This document shows, one piece after another, positions 46,938-56,664 of a DNA stretch of 64,000 nt. Below the pieces are notes generated by a model. It was not told where the DNA came from and made no database searches. It worked only from the letters and a program-made list of their open reading frames with translations. The translations under genes and the position numbers were made by a program. The stretch spans positions 1,550,001 through 1,614,000 of the forward strand of contig CP094668.1 of NCBI GenBank assembly GCA_022836915.1, in the 5' to 3' direction. Position 1 is the stretch's first letter, and each line of letters begins with the position of its first letter. The DNA comes from Paenibacillus sp. OVF10. Lineage in GTDB: Bacteria; Bacillota; Bacilli; Paenibacillales; Paenibacillaceae.

Positions 46938-47338
46938 ATGGCTGAGAGTAACCATTATTCGGTGCTGGTAGATGAATATATCTCGGAATTTGCACCTGAT
47001 GTACAGGTGAGATTACAGGCAATAAGACAGATTATTCGTGAAGCGGCTCCGAACGCCGAAGAGAAGATCAGTTACAAGATGCCTACGTATGCACAGCATG
47101 GGAATTTGGTTCATTTTGCCGCATACCAGCATCATATTGGGTTTTACCCTGCTCCCAGGGGAATTCAAGCTTTCCAGGAGGAACTCTCCAAGTATAAAGG
47201 GGAAAGGGGTCTGTCCAGTTTCCGCTGGATCAGCCATTGCCCGTGGATCTGATCCGCCGGATTGTGGAGTATCGTGTGAAAGAAAATGTGGAGATCGCGT
47301 TGGAAAAGAAACGCAAAAAGGAGCACCGAAGTAATTAA
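46938..47338 (+). CDS. DUF1801 (YdhG-like) protein (one frame break)
   Basis: A 133-residue protein of the DUF1801/iron-chaperone-like fold: VRLQAIRQIIREAAPNAEEK, ISYKMPTY, and HHIGFYPAPRGIQAF. ATG 46938 has AAGGAG eight bases upstream. One base is missing within 47203-47209; restoring it gives KGSVQFPLDQPLPVDLIRRI and stop 47338, ahead of a terminator. Family function is not settled; a role in iron handling has been suggested for YdhG-like members. Confidence 0.82.
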
Positions 47339-47372
47339 AGCTCCTATCACAAAAGCTCGTATCATAAACTAT

Positions 47373-47410
47373 AAAAAACAGTCGGATGCCTATGCATTCC
47401 GACTGTTTTT
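47373..47410. terminator. Intrinsic terminator between convergent genes
   Basis: AAAAAACAGTCGGA / TCCGACTGTTTTT with both A and T tracts. Confidence 0.85.
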
Positions 47411-47484
47411 GTTTTTAGATTCTAGGTTTTACTCTGGTCGTACTTCATTTTACTTTAGTTTATTCCTATGCTCTTGCTTCGCTT

Positions 47485-48931
47485 CTATTCAAAGGAATAC
47501 GTAACGTCTGAATTACTTGCTGTAGGAATCAGATACATAAAGCTTGGGTCCACTTGCAAGTATATGGTCAGGTCGGAAACACCCAGATTAGGGACAGTCA
47601 GACTGAACCGACCATTAGCATCCAGCTTCACCGTTTCAGTGCGAATATGTTTTTCGTCAGGTGAAGGACCGTGGATCTGGAATGAGAATGTTTTGCCTGC
47701 ATAAGCCGTGAGTGTTCCCCGTACTTTCAGCGTACGATCCGCTGTATATTCGAACTGCATCAGATGATTATCCAGGTAATCCTCGTTCCCGGTATCCGGT
47801 TCTTGCGGCTCTGTTCCAGGGTCTTGTGGTTCTGTCCCAGGATTCTGTGGATCGGTTACAGGTTCTTGTGAAGGATTGCTAACCGAGAAGAAACGTGTCT
47901 GATATGAAATTTCTGCTTTGGACCCGTCTTTCTTTTTCAAACCGGTAATGCGAACGTTGAACGTGTCACCTGCCTTCAGGGATTTTAAGTTATCCGGGCG
48001 GAAAATGACAGCGTAGTTATATCCATAACCATCGGTATTTACATTGAAAAAGGCTTTTGCAGGATCACTGCTAACCGGTGTTTTTGCTCCCAGTACCCAA
48101 GTTTTCTGATCGGATGAACGGACGATCTCCACCTGTACTTCGGAGTTGGAAGGCTTCGCAAAGATGTCCGGATTCAACTGTGCAGACCAGGCTTGTGACA
48201 CATTGAATGCTTCAATCGGGAATGCCCCTTTATTCGGATACAAGTTGTAATTGTAATTGAGTTTTCCAGACCGGCTCGTATCCATCACTTGCATGGTGCT
48301 GAAGTGGCTCGCATAGTTTTTGTTGTCCCGGGATGCAATCCCGAAACCGACTTTCTTCAGTTGTGGACTCAAAATCCAGCGACGATGGCCGAGTGCAGCA
48401 ATGTTACTGGCATCCGAATCATCCATATAAGCTTCTACGCTTTTGACTGCAAGGTTTCCTTGAGCACCATAGGAAGCGTACAGGTTGGAGCTAGAAGTCG
48501 ACTTGGCTCCCAGATCAAAAAGTCTTTCGGCATATCTGCCGGACGAGCCGGGAAGTGAGTCAATTCTCCGGTAGAGACAACAACTGCTCCATGTTGGGCT
48601 TGACGATTAAGCGCAGAGTCCAGAACGAGATCTCCTCCAAACCGGAAAGATAACGATAGAAGTTGGCTGCACCTAGAGCCTGCTCTAATGTGGAATCACT
48701 TACTACACCAGCGACGTAAGGTGCCTTGGTCGAGGGATTCTCTGTGAATGTGGCAGTTTGGTTCTTACCACTCATCCATTGCGTCCATTTCTGACTGATT
48801 TCTTGCTCACTTCGCTCAGGCAGCAGACTGTCGACAGGGGCAGCAGCGATCTGCTGGGTCCCCAGCAGCATGAATAACAGACCTGCCAGAGGAAGAGAGT
48901 AACGAGCGGATGTCCCTTTTTGAATAAACAT
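47485..48931 (-). CDS. Secreted CAP-domain protein, short paralogue (two frame breaks)
   Basis: A 482-residue exported protein after repair. The signal peptide ends near AAAPVD (residue 31). A CAP/SCP-like domain spans about 75-230 (ALNRQAQHGAVVVST, LGHRRWILSP, VGFGIA), then a beta domain, a Pro/Glu/Thr/Gly repeat linker (TEPQDPGTEPQEPDTG) and a C-terminal Ig-like domain (IHGPSPDEKHIRTETVKL). Breaks: CC 48634-48635 (repair gives GLEGDLVLDSALNRQ) and A5 48517-48521 (repair gives MPKDFFDLGAKSTSSSNLY). It is a close paralogue of the SLH-bearing protein at 52775, without SLH repeats. Confidence 0.85.
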
Positions 48932-49104
48932 GTTCTAATCTCCTTCTAGTAAAAAAATAATATTATGTATTCGATGTATATTATCGACATTAAAGGTATA
49001 ATTCGTTAGTTTTATGAATGCCATTGTTTGTTCGAATTCAGCGTTTTTTCAGCCAGAGCCATTATAATACTCACGGAATCCTGTAATCGAAAAGGAGTTT
49101 TCGC

Positions 49105-50688
49105 ATGTCTAAGATGCTGCATAAGTCGTTTTATCTCATTTTGCTCGTGTTTGTGGCGGTATTTATTGCTTCGTCCTTGTTGGTTCGGGCACAGTACAAC
49201 TACGCCTTGTATGGGGACAATCCCATTTTGGGCATGCAGCAGTGGAGTGTTTTTCTTCCGGTCATTCTTTTGCTTCTTGGTTCAGGTGTCGGGTTATATG
49301 CTCTGTGTCTGAAACTGAACAAATACAGCCCGAAGGTTGTTATTCCGATTGTGCTGTTATGTTCTCTGGTCATTCAGATCATCATCATTTTCGTATTTCC
49401 GAGAGTGCCTACCGATGATTCGCAGACCGTTCTTTCACTGGCCATGAACATGCTGTATGACCAAGACTACTCCTCGTTTGAAACGGGTGGTTATCTGCAC
49501 ATGTTCCCGTTTAACTACTCGATCGTGTTGTACTTGAAGACGTTGCTGTACCTGTTCCCGGATAACTATCTGGTCATCAAACTATTTAATATTTTGTTTT
49601 CAACGTTAACAACGTTCATGATTTATCTTATCTATAAACAAGTGAATGACAGATCCACGGAACGTGATTACGGTGTGTTGATCTTTGCAGCAACGTACCT
49701 GCCTTCCTTATTCCTTAACAACCTGATCTATAACGATGTGATTGCTACAGCATTTCTGACATCTTGTTTATACTTTGTTATTCGTTTTGTACGTGAAAAG
49801 TCTTGGAAAACAATCGTCATTGCCGCCGTTTTTCTTGCGATGGGTAATTACTTCCGAAGCATTGGCGTGATCGTGCTAATAGCTGCCATCATAACTATCC
49901 TGCTGAATATGCGGAGCATCGGAGCGAAGAAAGTTGTCATTTCCATCGGTGTGCTGGCTATGTTGTTTAATGTACCAACCTGGACTCAGAATGCGGTTCT
50001 TCAATCCTCTGGGGTAGTGAGCGAACCTGTTGGAGAGAATTCTGCACCGGTCTATATGTGGCTGAACATGGGGATTAATCTGGAGCGTTTTGGCTTCTGG
50101 GACAATATGGAGAGTTATCAGATCTATCAGAGGCAGGCCAACTACAATAAGGCTGAGAGCGCAGATTTATTCAAACAAGAGATTGGCAACAAGCTGTCTG
50201 AAGCAAGTGCGAGTGACTTGGTGCAGATGTATTACAAAAAGATCATATGGACCTGGACCGAAGGGACATACCAGATGGACCGCTACGGAATCGGCAATGA
50301 AAGTTCCATCGGTGCCGGAAGAGGAAGGGGAGGTGGAATCGCAGGCTCCTATAGTTACACGAATGTGATAACAGAACTGTTGCAAGGGGATTCGGCTTAT
50401 CGGACGGGGTTACTCTGGATCGTATATGTGATGAATTTCTTGATGTACTGTTTTATTCTCATCCGGTTGGTCGGTGGTATTCGTCGTAAACGGTATGACG
50501 AAGTTTCATTGATCCTGGTTATTCTCGGATTCATCGGGTTTTATATTCTGTGGGAGATTAAGTCCAGATACATCTATCCTGTATATCCGCTGTTGGTTGT
50601 TCTGTCCTATATGGGGTTCAAAGATACGTATGACTTCATATTCCATCGTAAAGGTACCTTGGAGCAATATTCCCTGAGAAAAAGGTGA
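49105..50688 (+). CDS. Membrane glycosyltransferase, GT39/ArnT-like
   Basis: An intact 527-residue membrane protein with about 11-12 helices. The first outer loop carries the acidic pair in PRVPTDDSQTVLSLAMNM, as in polyprenyl-phosphate-sugar-dependent GT39/GT83 transferases, where it is catalytic. It probably moves a sugar from a lipid carrier to a protein or wall polymer outside the membrane. ATG 49105 has AAAAGGAG upstream. Four bases separate its stop from the next ATG, so it is coupled with the lipoprotein gene. Confidence 0.8.
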   Translation: MSKMLHKSFYLILLVFVAVFIASSLLVRAQYNYALYGDNPILGMQQWSVFLPVILLLLGSGVGLYALCLKLNKYSPKVVIPIVLLCSLVIQIIIIFVFPRVPTDDSQTVLSLAMNMLYDQDYSSFETGGYLHMFPFNYSIVLYLKTLLYLFPDNYLVIKLFNILFSTLTTFMIYLIYKQVNDRSTERDYGVLIFAATYLPSLFLNNLIYNDVIATAFLTSCLYFVIRFVREKSWKTIVIAAVFLAMGNYFRSIGVIVLIAAIITILLNMRSIGAKKVVISIGVLAMLFNVPTWTQNAVLQSSGVVSEPVGENSAPVYMWLNMGINLERFGFWDNMESYQIYQRQANYNKAESADLFKQEIGNKLSEASASDLVQMYYKKIIWTWTEGTYQMDRYGIGNESSIGAGRGRGGGIAGSYSYTNVITELLQGDSAYRTGLLWIVYVMNFLMYCFILIRLVGGIRRKRYDEVSLILVILGFIGFYILWEIKSRYIYPVYPLLVVLSYMGFKDTYDFIFHRKGTLEQYSLRKR

Positions 50689-50692
50689 GCAT

Positions 50693-51241
50693 ATGCGAAA
50701 AAATAAATATTTCACATCGGTTACGTCACTCCTGCTGATGGGATGTTTGGTTATGCTGACGGCCTGCGATGTTATAACCGCCCAGAATATTACCAACACC
50801 GGTTCTGTGCAAGGCATGAATGGATTCGGCATGCCGAATGGCGGTGGCCTGGGCATGAATGGAGGAACGCCTAGAGGTGGAAGGGGTGGCACGGGTATGA
50901 ATGACCGTACAGGCAGTCCAGACATGACGCAGGGGATGATGAATGCCGACATGATAGGTAGAGTCATTTCTGTGAATGGAAACACAGTCACGTTAGCGTT
51001 ACTTGAGGTGCAGGACACCTCATCCCCAAGCATGGAATGGAAGGATACCGGAATGGAGATGAAATTAAATATAAGTGATGATGTTGCTATCACGGAAGGC
51101 ATGGGGACGCCGCGCTCGGGCAATTCCAGCCCACGTGCGAATTCGTCCATTCAAGTGTCTGATCTTCAAAAAGAAAACATCGTGATGGTGTGGTATAAGG
51201 ACAACACCGAGACGGTGGAACGGGTGATGGTTGTCCAGTAA
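50693..51241 (+). CDS. Gly/Met/Asn-rich lipoprotein
   Basis: A 182-residue lipoprotein with lipobox LTAC at Cys25. Residues 35-90 are a low-complexity Gly/Met/Asn/Arg stretch (GMNGFGMPNGGGLGMNGG) and residues 92-182 a small beta domain (IGRVISVNGNTVTLALLEVQ) ending in DNTETVERVMVVQ. No family was recognised beyond a resemblance to periplasmic DUF5666-type beta domains. It is coupled to the glycosyltransferase gene and may be its partner or substrate. Confidence 0.7.
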   Translation: MRKNKYFTSVTSLLLMGCLVMLTACDVITAQNITNTGSVQGMNGFGMPNGGGLGMNGGTPRGGRGGTGMNDRTGSPDMTQGMMNADMIGRVISVNGNTVTLALLEVQDTSSPSMEWKDTGMEMKLNISDDVAITEGMGTPRSGNSSPRANSSIQVSDLQKENIVMVWYKDNTETVERVMVVQ

Positions 51242-51270
51242 AAAATGATGGAATTATCGTCATTTTGTAA

Positions 51271-51299
51271 TTGCTTACATTTGGCTTATCGGCTATTAT
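51271..51299 (+). promoter_or_regulatory. Sigma-A-type promoter of small orphan unit
   Basis: TTGCTT (51271-51276), 17-base spacer, TATTAT (51294-51299). It is 30 bases after the lipoprotein stop codon and leads to a short unit that ends at the terminator 51546-51577. Confidence 0.55.
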
Positions 51300-51333
51300 G
51301 GTAACAACTGGTTTTTTGAAGGGAGTGAGCGTC

Positions 51334-51393
51334 ATGAAACGACGGTCTAAGATGGTATGTTCTATCACTACAATGAAGGTAAGCATAAACTGA
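51334..51393 (+). CDS. Possible 19-residue small protein or leader peptide
   Basis: ATG 51334 follows AAGGGAGTG by five bases and reads MKRRSKMVCSITTMKVSIN before TGA. If one A were lost in the AA at 51349-51350, as happens throughout this window, it would read MKRRSKDGMFYHYNEGKHKL and stop after NNSGR (25 residues). No homologue is known to me. The promoter and ribosome site are what make it worth listing. Confidence 0.3.
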   Translation: MKRRSKMVCSITTMKVSIN

Positions 51394-51545
51394 ATAATTC
51401 CGGCAGATAATTCAGATGCAGTGTGGGACACATCCGGTTTCCCAGTCGATCTGAGATCTGCTGATATATAGGGATATAACTGCTCATTTTTTCTGGCGTA
51501 TGCGAGGTTTATTTGCTTGTGCAAATTTCTCATACACTCAGAATT

Positions 51546-51577
51546 TTTAAAAGCCGCAGGCATAGCCTGCGGCTTTT
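51546..51577 (+). terminator. Strong intrinsic terminator
   Basis: AAAAGCCGCAGGC AT AGCCTGCGGCTTTTT: a near-perfect GC-rich stem with T tract. Since the lipoprotein ends 300 bases earlier, it probably belongs to the small unit beginning near 51306. The rest of 51242-51646 holds no other gene. Confidence 0.85.
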
Positions 51578-51646
51578 TGCGCGCCAAAATAGGCACTCGA
51601 TGGCTACGAGCAATCCACATGAAATGATCAAAAAGGAGAAATGCCC

Positions 51647-52631
51647 ATGTTAACATTAAAATATTTATTTCAACATAATGATCTTGCCGAGATGATTTTA
51701 AAGAATTGGAGTTATGATCCTGAATCGCTGGACATGTTTCAGTATTATCGTATATCCTCCAATGCCGTGTATCCGTTCAGAGATCAGGGGAAGTGCGATT
51801 GCTTCGATTTGCCCCGGTAGAGGAAAAAATCGAAGCAACCTCAGCGCTGAACTGGAGTTCCTCCGTTATCTTCGAACGAATCAGTATGGAGCCATGGAGC
51901 CTGTACCTGCCCATTCAGGGGCAGAACTCGTAGAGGCTCACACGCCATGGGGAACGTACTTTGCTTCCGTATTCAAGCGAGTACCCGGATCGCAGTTAGG
52001 AAGTATTGATTTGAATGACTCCATCCTGTACAGCTATGGTCAGGCATTGGGTGAGCTGCATCATCTATCGCGCACATTCATGCCTGAGCAGAAGGAGAAA
52101 CGTTGGACCTATACAGACGTTTTGAATTGGATGCAGGAGATCCTGAAGGGTTTTCCTGGTGAGACGTCTGCTCTGAATGAGGTGGAGTTTCTCCGAACAT
52201 ATTTTGCAGCCTGGTCTGTGAACAAGCAAAATTTCGGACTCATCCACTACGATTTTGAACTGGATAATGTCTTCTATGATGAAGGTAGCCAGTCTTGTTA
52301 TGCCATTGATTTTGATGACTCGATGTATCACTGGTACGCGATGGACGTGGAACAGAGTCTGGATAGTTTACGTGAGGAGATCGAGCCTGAACAATGGGAG
52401 CAGAAGAAGCAATTGTTCCTGAACGGGTATTGGTCCAAGGCGGGAGAATGTTATGATCTGGAGAGTATGTTCCCCGCTTGTCGCCGTTTTGCCAATCTAT
52501 ATGGATATGTGCGTGTGCTTCGGTCTGCTGCAGAGCAGTTTTCGCATGAGCCGGACTGGATGAATGGATTAAGAGCAAGATTGAGTCGGAAGATGACAGA
52601 ACAAGCAGGGCAATTTGGTCATCCGATATAA
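51647..52631 (+). CDS. APH-fold phosphotransferase (two frame breaks)
   Basis: A 328-residue kinase-like protein after repair. The Brenner loop reads LIHYDFELDNVFYD, so Tyr replaces the Gly of the usual HGD, and the metal-site Asp is in YAIDFDDSMYHWYAMD. The N-lobe is restored as GEVRLLRFAPVEEKNRSN. ATG 51647 lies eight bases after AAGGAG. Breaks: G4 51787-51790 and A6 51824-51829. Substrate unknown. It belongs to a different subgroup from the kinase at 29441. Confidence 0.82.
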
Positions 52632-52727
52632 AGTCTACACGTAAAAAGTTATATCCACCAACACATTGAACACTGAACATTGAACGTATGTCATGTCTCA
52701 TATCAAAATCAGTCCTCATAACAAACA

Positions 52728-52769
52728 AACCAGCTGGGAATTCAATGTAGAATTCCTAAGCTGGTTTTT
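52728..52769. terminator. Intrinsic terminator between convergent genes
   Basis: AACCAGCTGGGAATTC / GAATTCCTAAGCTGGTT followed by TTT. Confidence 0.8.
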
Positions 52770-52774
52770 ACATG

Positions 52775-55015
52775 TTACTCGGTATAATCACTTATCGCAG
52801 TTCGCCCCGCCTCTACACTGATCCAGTAGGCATAATCTTCGCGCACGTCCACATAGAGGTTAAGTTCCTTTGCATCAAGGTTACTTACCGTTAATTTGAA
52901 ATTGCCATAGGCATCTGTTGTAACCTGCTGCGTTTGGATATACTCTACAGCAGGCGAAGGACCATGGATTTTGATCGGCATCGTCTGGTTGGCATACGCC
53001 GGGAACGTACCTTGAAGGACCAGCGTGTGATCGGCAGAATATACAGCTTTCATGGTCTGATCCGGTAATCCGCCGTTCTTTTCATTCTCGGTAGCTTCAG
53101 TGGCATTCTTAGGTCTGCTCCATAGTTCGAAGCCTTTTTCCTTCAGGTTCTGGAGAAATACAACGGCCTCTGCCCGGGTCAAGGATTCTTGTCCCGCATA
53201 ACCTTGCACCGTAGCTGCTGTTTTTCCTGAAGAGTATCCCATGTTCAGCAGATACCGGATGGCATCGTCATCCTGGGTATAATTTTTACCGCCAAGCCCC
53301 GCCACGATTACGGCTACTTCTGTTCGGTTCAAGGCATGATTGCGCAGCTTCGGATTCTGTTTGCTGGCATCCAGATTTAGATTCAACGCGGAAGCATAGG
53401 TATAATAACGATCACTCCAGATGTTTCCTTTGATAGCTTGTCCCTGTGCAGCATCGATGCTCTGAATGACATGGGAATTCGCATACAGCTTAAACAACAT
53501 GGAGAGGAATTCGGCTTCACTCACCTGATTGTTGGGTTTGAACGTTCCATCCTCGTATCCACTGACCATCTCCTGTTGAACGGCCCATTGAATGGCATCT
53601 TTCGCCCAATGTGTACGGACATCAGTTAATTGGGGAATTCCCGTTACCGTAACTGAGACAACCGCTTCTTTCCCTTCAAAACGAATCCGAATTTCGGCTT
53701 TACCAGCCTGAAGTCCAATGATTTTCCCATCCTTGATGGCAATGCGATCTGACGTTGTGGTGAAGGAAACGTTAGACTGTGGAACATAGGATGTTCCGTT
53801 ATCATTCACGGCAGTGATCGAGGGCAGATCAATCTGTTCTCCTGCTCGAACGTTGAGGTCCCGTTGTCCTGGCGTTATACGGGTAAGTGTTGTATCTTGA
53901 ACACCGTCAACATGGAAGAAACGTGTGGAGTATGAGATTTCCGCTGCTGTACCGTTTTTCTTTTGCAGACCTGTAATTCGAATGTTGAACGTATCGCCGT
54001 TCTTTAACAATTGCACATCGTCGGGACGGAAGATGATGGCGTAGCCATATCCATATCCACCTGTCTCTACATTGAAATAGGCTTGATTAAACCATTGTTT
54101 ATCCGCAGGGTCCACGTTGTAATAACCGGTTGGAAAGCCACTGTTCTGATTCTTGGCATTAAAGGTCCACGTACGTTGATCGGAAGTCCGAGTCATCTCG
54201 ACCTGTACCTCAGATAGTGATGGTTTCGCGAATACATTTGTATTCAGTTGAACAGACCAGGCCTGTGTACTGCCAAAGGCTTCGATTGGAAAAGCTCCCT
54301 GATTCGGGAACAGGCTGTAGTTGAACGAAGTTCCCCCAGTTCTGCTTTTATCAAATACCTGCATGGCACTATAGTACTGATCATATGTCTTGCCTGCTCC
54401 ACTACGAGTGGCGAGTCCAAATCCGATTCGTTGCAGTTGTGGACTCAAAATCCAGCGCCGATGACCGAGTCGATCAATATTGGAGGCGTCTGAATCATTC
54501 ATGTAGGCCTGAATGCTTTTTGTCAGGACGTTATCCTTGGCACTACTGGTAAGGTACAGATTGGAGCTGCTGGCAGACTTTGAACCGGTGTCAAAGAAAT
54601 CCTTTGGCATATCTCCTGGCTGCTCTGGATAATGGGACAGGTATCCACCCGTGGAGACCACAACAGCCCCATGCTGGGCTTGACGATTTAATGCCGGATC
54701 AAGGACAAGATCGCCTTGTAGCCCTGTGATAAAACGATAAAAGTTGGCTGCGTTCAGCCCTTGTTCCAGATAGGCATCACTTACCACACCAGCAGAGTAG
54801 GGAGCACTTGTCGAAGGTGTCTCTATATACAGGGGAGATGTATCATTGCCATTCATCCACTGATTCCACTTTTGAACAATCTCCTGCTGACTTCGCTCAG
54901 GCAACAAACTGTCGACCTGTTCCGCATGTGCCGCTTGAGCACCCCATAACAGAAACAGCAGGCCTGCCAAGGGCAGAGCGAACAGCGAATGCATTTTATG
55001 TTTCGGATAAATCAT
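52775..55015 (-). CDS. Secreted CAP-domain protein with SLH anchor, long paralogue
   Basis: An intact 746-residue exported protein. The signal peptide ends near AAHAEQVD. Order: CAP/SCP-like domain (about 70-230, ALNRQAQHGAVVVST, LGHRRWILSP), beta domain, a bacterial Ig-like (Big_2) domain near 385-470 (RAGEQIDLPSITAVNDNG), SLH repeats (about 475-640, HWAKDAIQWAVQQEMVSGY and LNRTEVAVIVAGLGG) and the same C-terminal domain as the paralogue (IHGPSPAVEYIQTQQV). SLH repeats hold it to the wall polymer. ATG 55015 follows GAGGGGTTGG; the reading from 55069 is unneeded. Confidence 0.88.
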   Translation of the reverse strand: MIYPKHKMHSLFALPLAGLLFLLWGAQAAHAEQVDSLLPERSQQEIVQKWNQWMNGNDTSPLYIETPSTSAPYSAGVVSDAYLEQGLNAANFYRFITGLQGDLVLDPALNRQAQHGAVVVSTGGYLSHYPEQPGDMPKDFFDTGSKSASSSNLYLTSSAKDNVLTKSIQAYMNDSDASNIDRLGHRRWILSPQLQRIGFGLATRSGAGKTYDQYYSAMQVFDKSRTGGTSFNYSLFPNQGAFPIEAFGSTQAWSVQLNTNVFAKPSLSEVQVEMTRTSDQRTWTFNAKNQNSGFPTGYYNVDPADKQWFNQAYFNVETGGYGYGYAIIFRPDDVQLLKNGDTFNIRITGLQKKNGTAAEISYSTRFFHVDGVQDTTLTRITPGQRDLNVRAGEQIDLPSITAVNDNGTSYVPQSNVSFTTTSDRIAIKDGKIIGLQAGKAEIRIRFEGKEAVVSVTVTGIPQLTDVRTHWAKDAIQWAVQQEMVSGYEDGTFKPNNQVSEAEFLSMLFKLYANSHVIQSIDAAQGQAIKGNIWSDRYYTYASALNLNLDASKQNPKLRNHALNRTEVAVIVAGLGGKNYTQDDDAIRYLLNMGYSSGKTAATVQGYAGQESLTRAEAVVFLQNLKEKGFELWSRPKNATEATENEKNGGLPDQTMKAVYSADHTLVLQGTFPAYANQTMPIKIHGPSPAVEYIQTQQVTTDAYGNFKLTVSNLDAKELNLYVDVREDYAYWISVEAGRTAISDYTE

Positions 55016-55182
55016 GTTTCCAACCCCTCTCAATTCTGAACGTACGAAGAACATATGCATGTACAGCATTATGGTATATTCATCGACATTACAGCTGACT
55101 TTGCTTAGAGGCAGGCATGGGGAGCATAAGGTGGAGTGTGTGAAGGAGGGCGTTTAAATTAGGGAGTTGGTGGTTCATTTGT

Positions 55183-55233
55183 TAAAAAAGAGCACAGGCC
55201 ACCCCGCTGATTCGGGACAGCTTATGCTCTTTC
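55183..55233 (-). terminator. Terminator after unknown gene 55252-55854
   Basis: Minus-strand stem AAGAGCATAAGC...GCTC with a TTTTTT tail, 19 bases after the stop of the gene at 55252. Confidence 0.65.
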
Positions 55234-55251
55234 TACATATGTATCTACTTT

Positions 55252-55854
55252 TTAGTCGAGACTCAGGTCGAAATCAGGCTCACACATATAATCTAATGGG
55301 TACAGATCATCTCGGGCCGAGATTAATGCACGGAAATGCAGATCCCTGATACCGTGCTCAGTTGCACTTTCATCTGAGCGATTGGAGACAAGTTCAGCTA
55401 CCACAAACACATCTTCTGCGAGGTTACATCTAAAAAGAACATTCTTCGGATGAATGACTTCCTCCAGGTAACTGTATGTCATCACGTGAAATGTTTGTCC
55501 GCGCCAGTTTGTCTTGATTACTTTGTAGGACTGTGTGCGAACCAGATCCAGATAACGTTCCAGCTGGAACGTATGTTCAAATTGCGTAATATAACCTTTT
55601 TTATCTACATCAATCGTAAACTCTACATCATAGCTCACATGCATTTCATCTTTATAAGTTCCGTTCATGACCTTCATGGCGTCAAAGTGTGATCCGAATT
55701 CTGGATCCTCCACATAGGGAATGGTAACGAGTTCGGGATCAACATGATTTGTAATCTGGTTGTTACTGGAAGGTGGGGTGTAATACTTCGATGGCTGAAG
55801 ATCAATCGATCCAATCATGCTTCCTGGGAAACCGGCGCTGCAAGTTATTCGCAT
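55252..55854 (-). CDS. Protein of unknown function
   Basis: A 200-residue acidic protein with no signal peptide or membrane helix. It is beta-rich with Tyr/His/Asp-heavy stretches (MHVSYDVEFTIDVDKKGYI, WRGQTFHVMTYSYLEEV). I do not recognise it. ATG 55854 follows AAGGAG by six bases; ATG 55860 directly abuts that site and is less likely. It has its own terminator and stands alone. Confidence 0.6.
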   Translation of the reverse strand: MRITCSAGFPGSMIGSIDLQPSKYYTPPSSNNQITNHVDPELVTIPYVEDPEFGSHFDAMKVMNGTYKDEMHVSYDVEFTIDVDKKGYITQFEHTFQLERYLDLVRTQSYKVIKTNWRGQTFHVMTYSYLEEVIHPKNVLFRCNLAEDVFVVAELVSNRSDESATEHGIRDLHFRALISARDDLYPLDYMCEPDFDLSLD

Positions 55855-56092
55855 AGTCATCTCCTTAGTTGTTGATCAGTAGTTAGACGAACGAATAAGA
55901 ATAAAGTTGCAACAGAATAAGGAAATGAAAGATCGAGCCAGTAGTTCACACTCCTGAGAAAATTTAGATCAGAGTCAGTATATTAATACTTCTTTATTTG
56001 AGATTTTGTTATATTCAGAAAAATATACTCTATATTTTTGATCTTTTACAATCCAAATTTCGTTAATTGTTTGTAGAGGGGGTGAGGGAGCG

Positions 56093-56664
56093 TTGAATGA
56101 TGAAGAGCTTATTCAAGAAATTCGTGAAGGTAGCCGAGCTGCCATGGAAGTACTGGTGAAACGGCATTATAAGTCGATATTTGCTTATGTTTACCGAAAA
56201 ACTGGAGAGTACCATACTGCTTATGATCTCACTCAAGAGGTATTTGTAAAAATGATGAATTCCCTGAACAAGTATCAGAACACAGGACAATTCAGTCACT
56301 GGCTACTGAAGATTGCAGTGAACCATTGTAGAGATTATTATCGTGGGCGGGAGTTCAAGCAGCAACAAAGAGAGAGTGAATTAACTGAGGATGCGTTCCC
56401 TGCCAGTGAACAACAGAATGTTTGGAATATTTTTCATAAGCGATTTCAGAACGAGCAAGTCATGCGGGCAGTATTAAGTTTGCCTGATCACCAGCGAGAT
56501 GCAGTCATTCTAAACTATTACAATGGATTGAAGATCAGGAAGTTGCTGAACTTACGGGAACCAACGAATCGACCGTAAAGTCACGCATTCGATTGGGGAT
56601 AACGAAATTAAAGGAGATTATTGTGGGAGGTGAACGGGATGAAAAGCAGAGGAAACGGAGATGA
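56093..56664 (+). CDS. ECF sigma factor (one frame break)
   Basis: A 190-residue ECF-type sigma factor. Region 2 covers about 20-90 (YDLTQEVFVKMMNSL, the -10 binding part) and region 4 about 125-180 (LPDHQRDAVILNYYNGL and TNESTVKSRIRLGITKLK). One base is missing in GG 56538-56539; restoring it gives GLKIREVAELTGTNESTVKS and stop 56664, overlapping the next gene by 26 bases. TTG 56093 has GGGGGTGA eight bases upstream. It heads a four-gene unit with a membrane protein and an ABC transporter, like the B. subtilis sigY operon. Confidence 0.87.

Noticed and set aside
51090-51656. A 188-codon reading on the minus strand
   Set aside because: It runs antisense through the lipoprotein end, the orphan promoter and the terminator; composition is not protein-like and there is no ribosome site.
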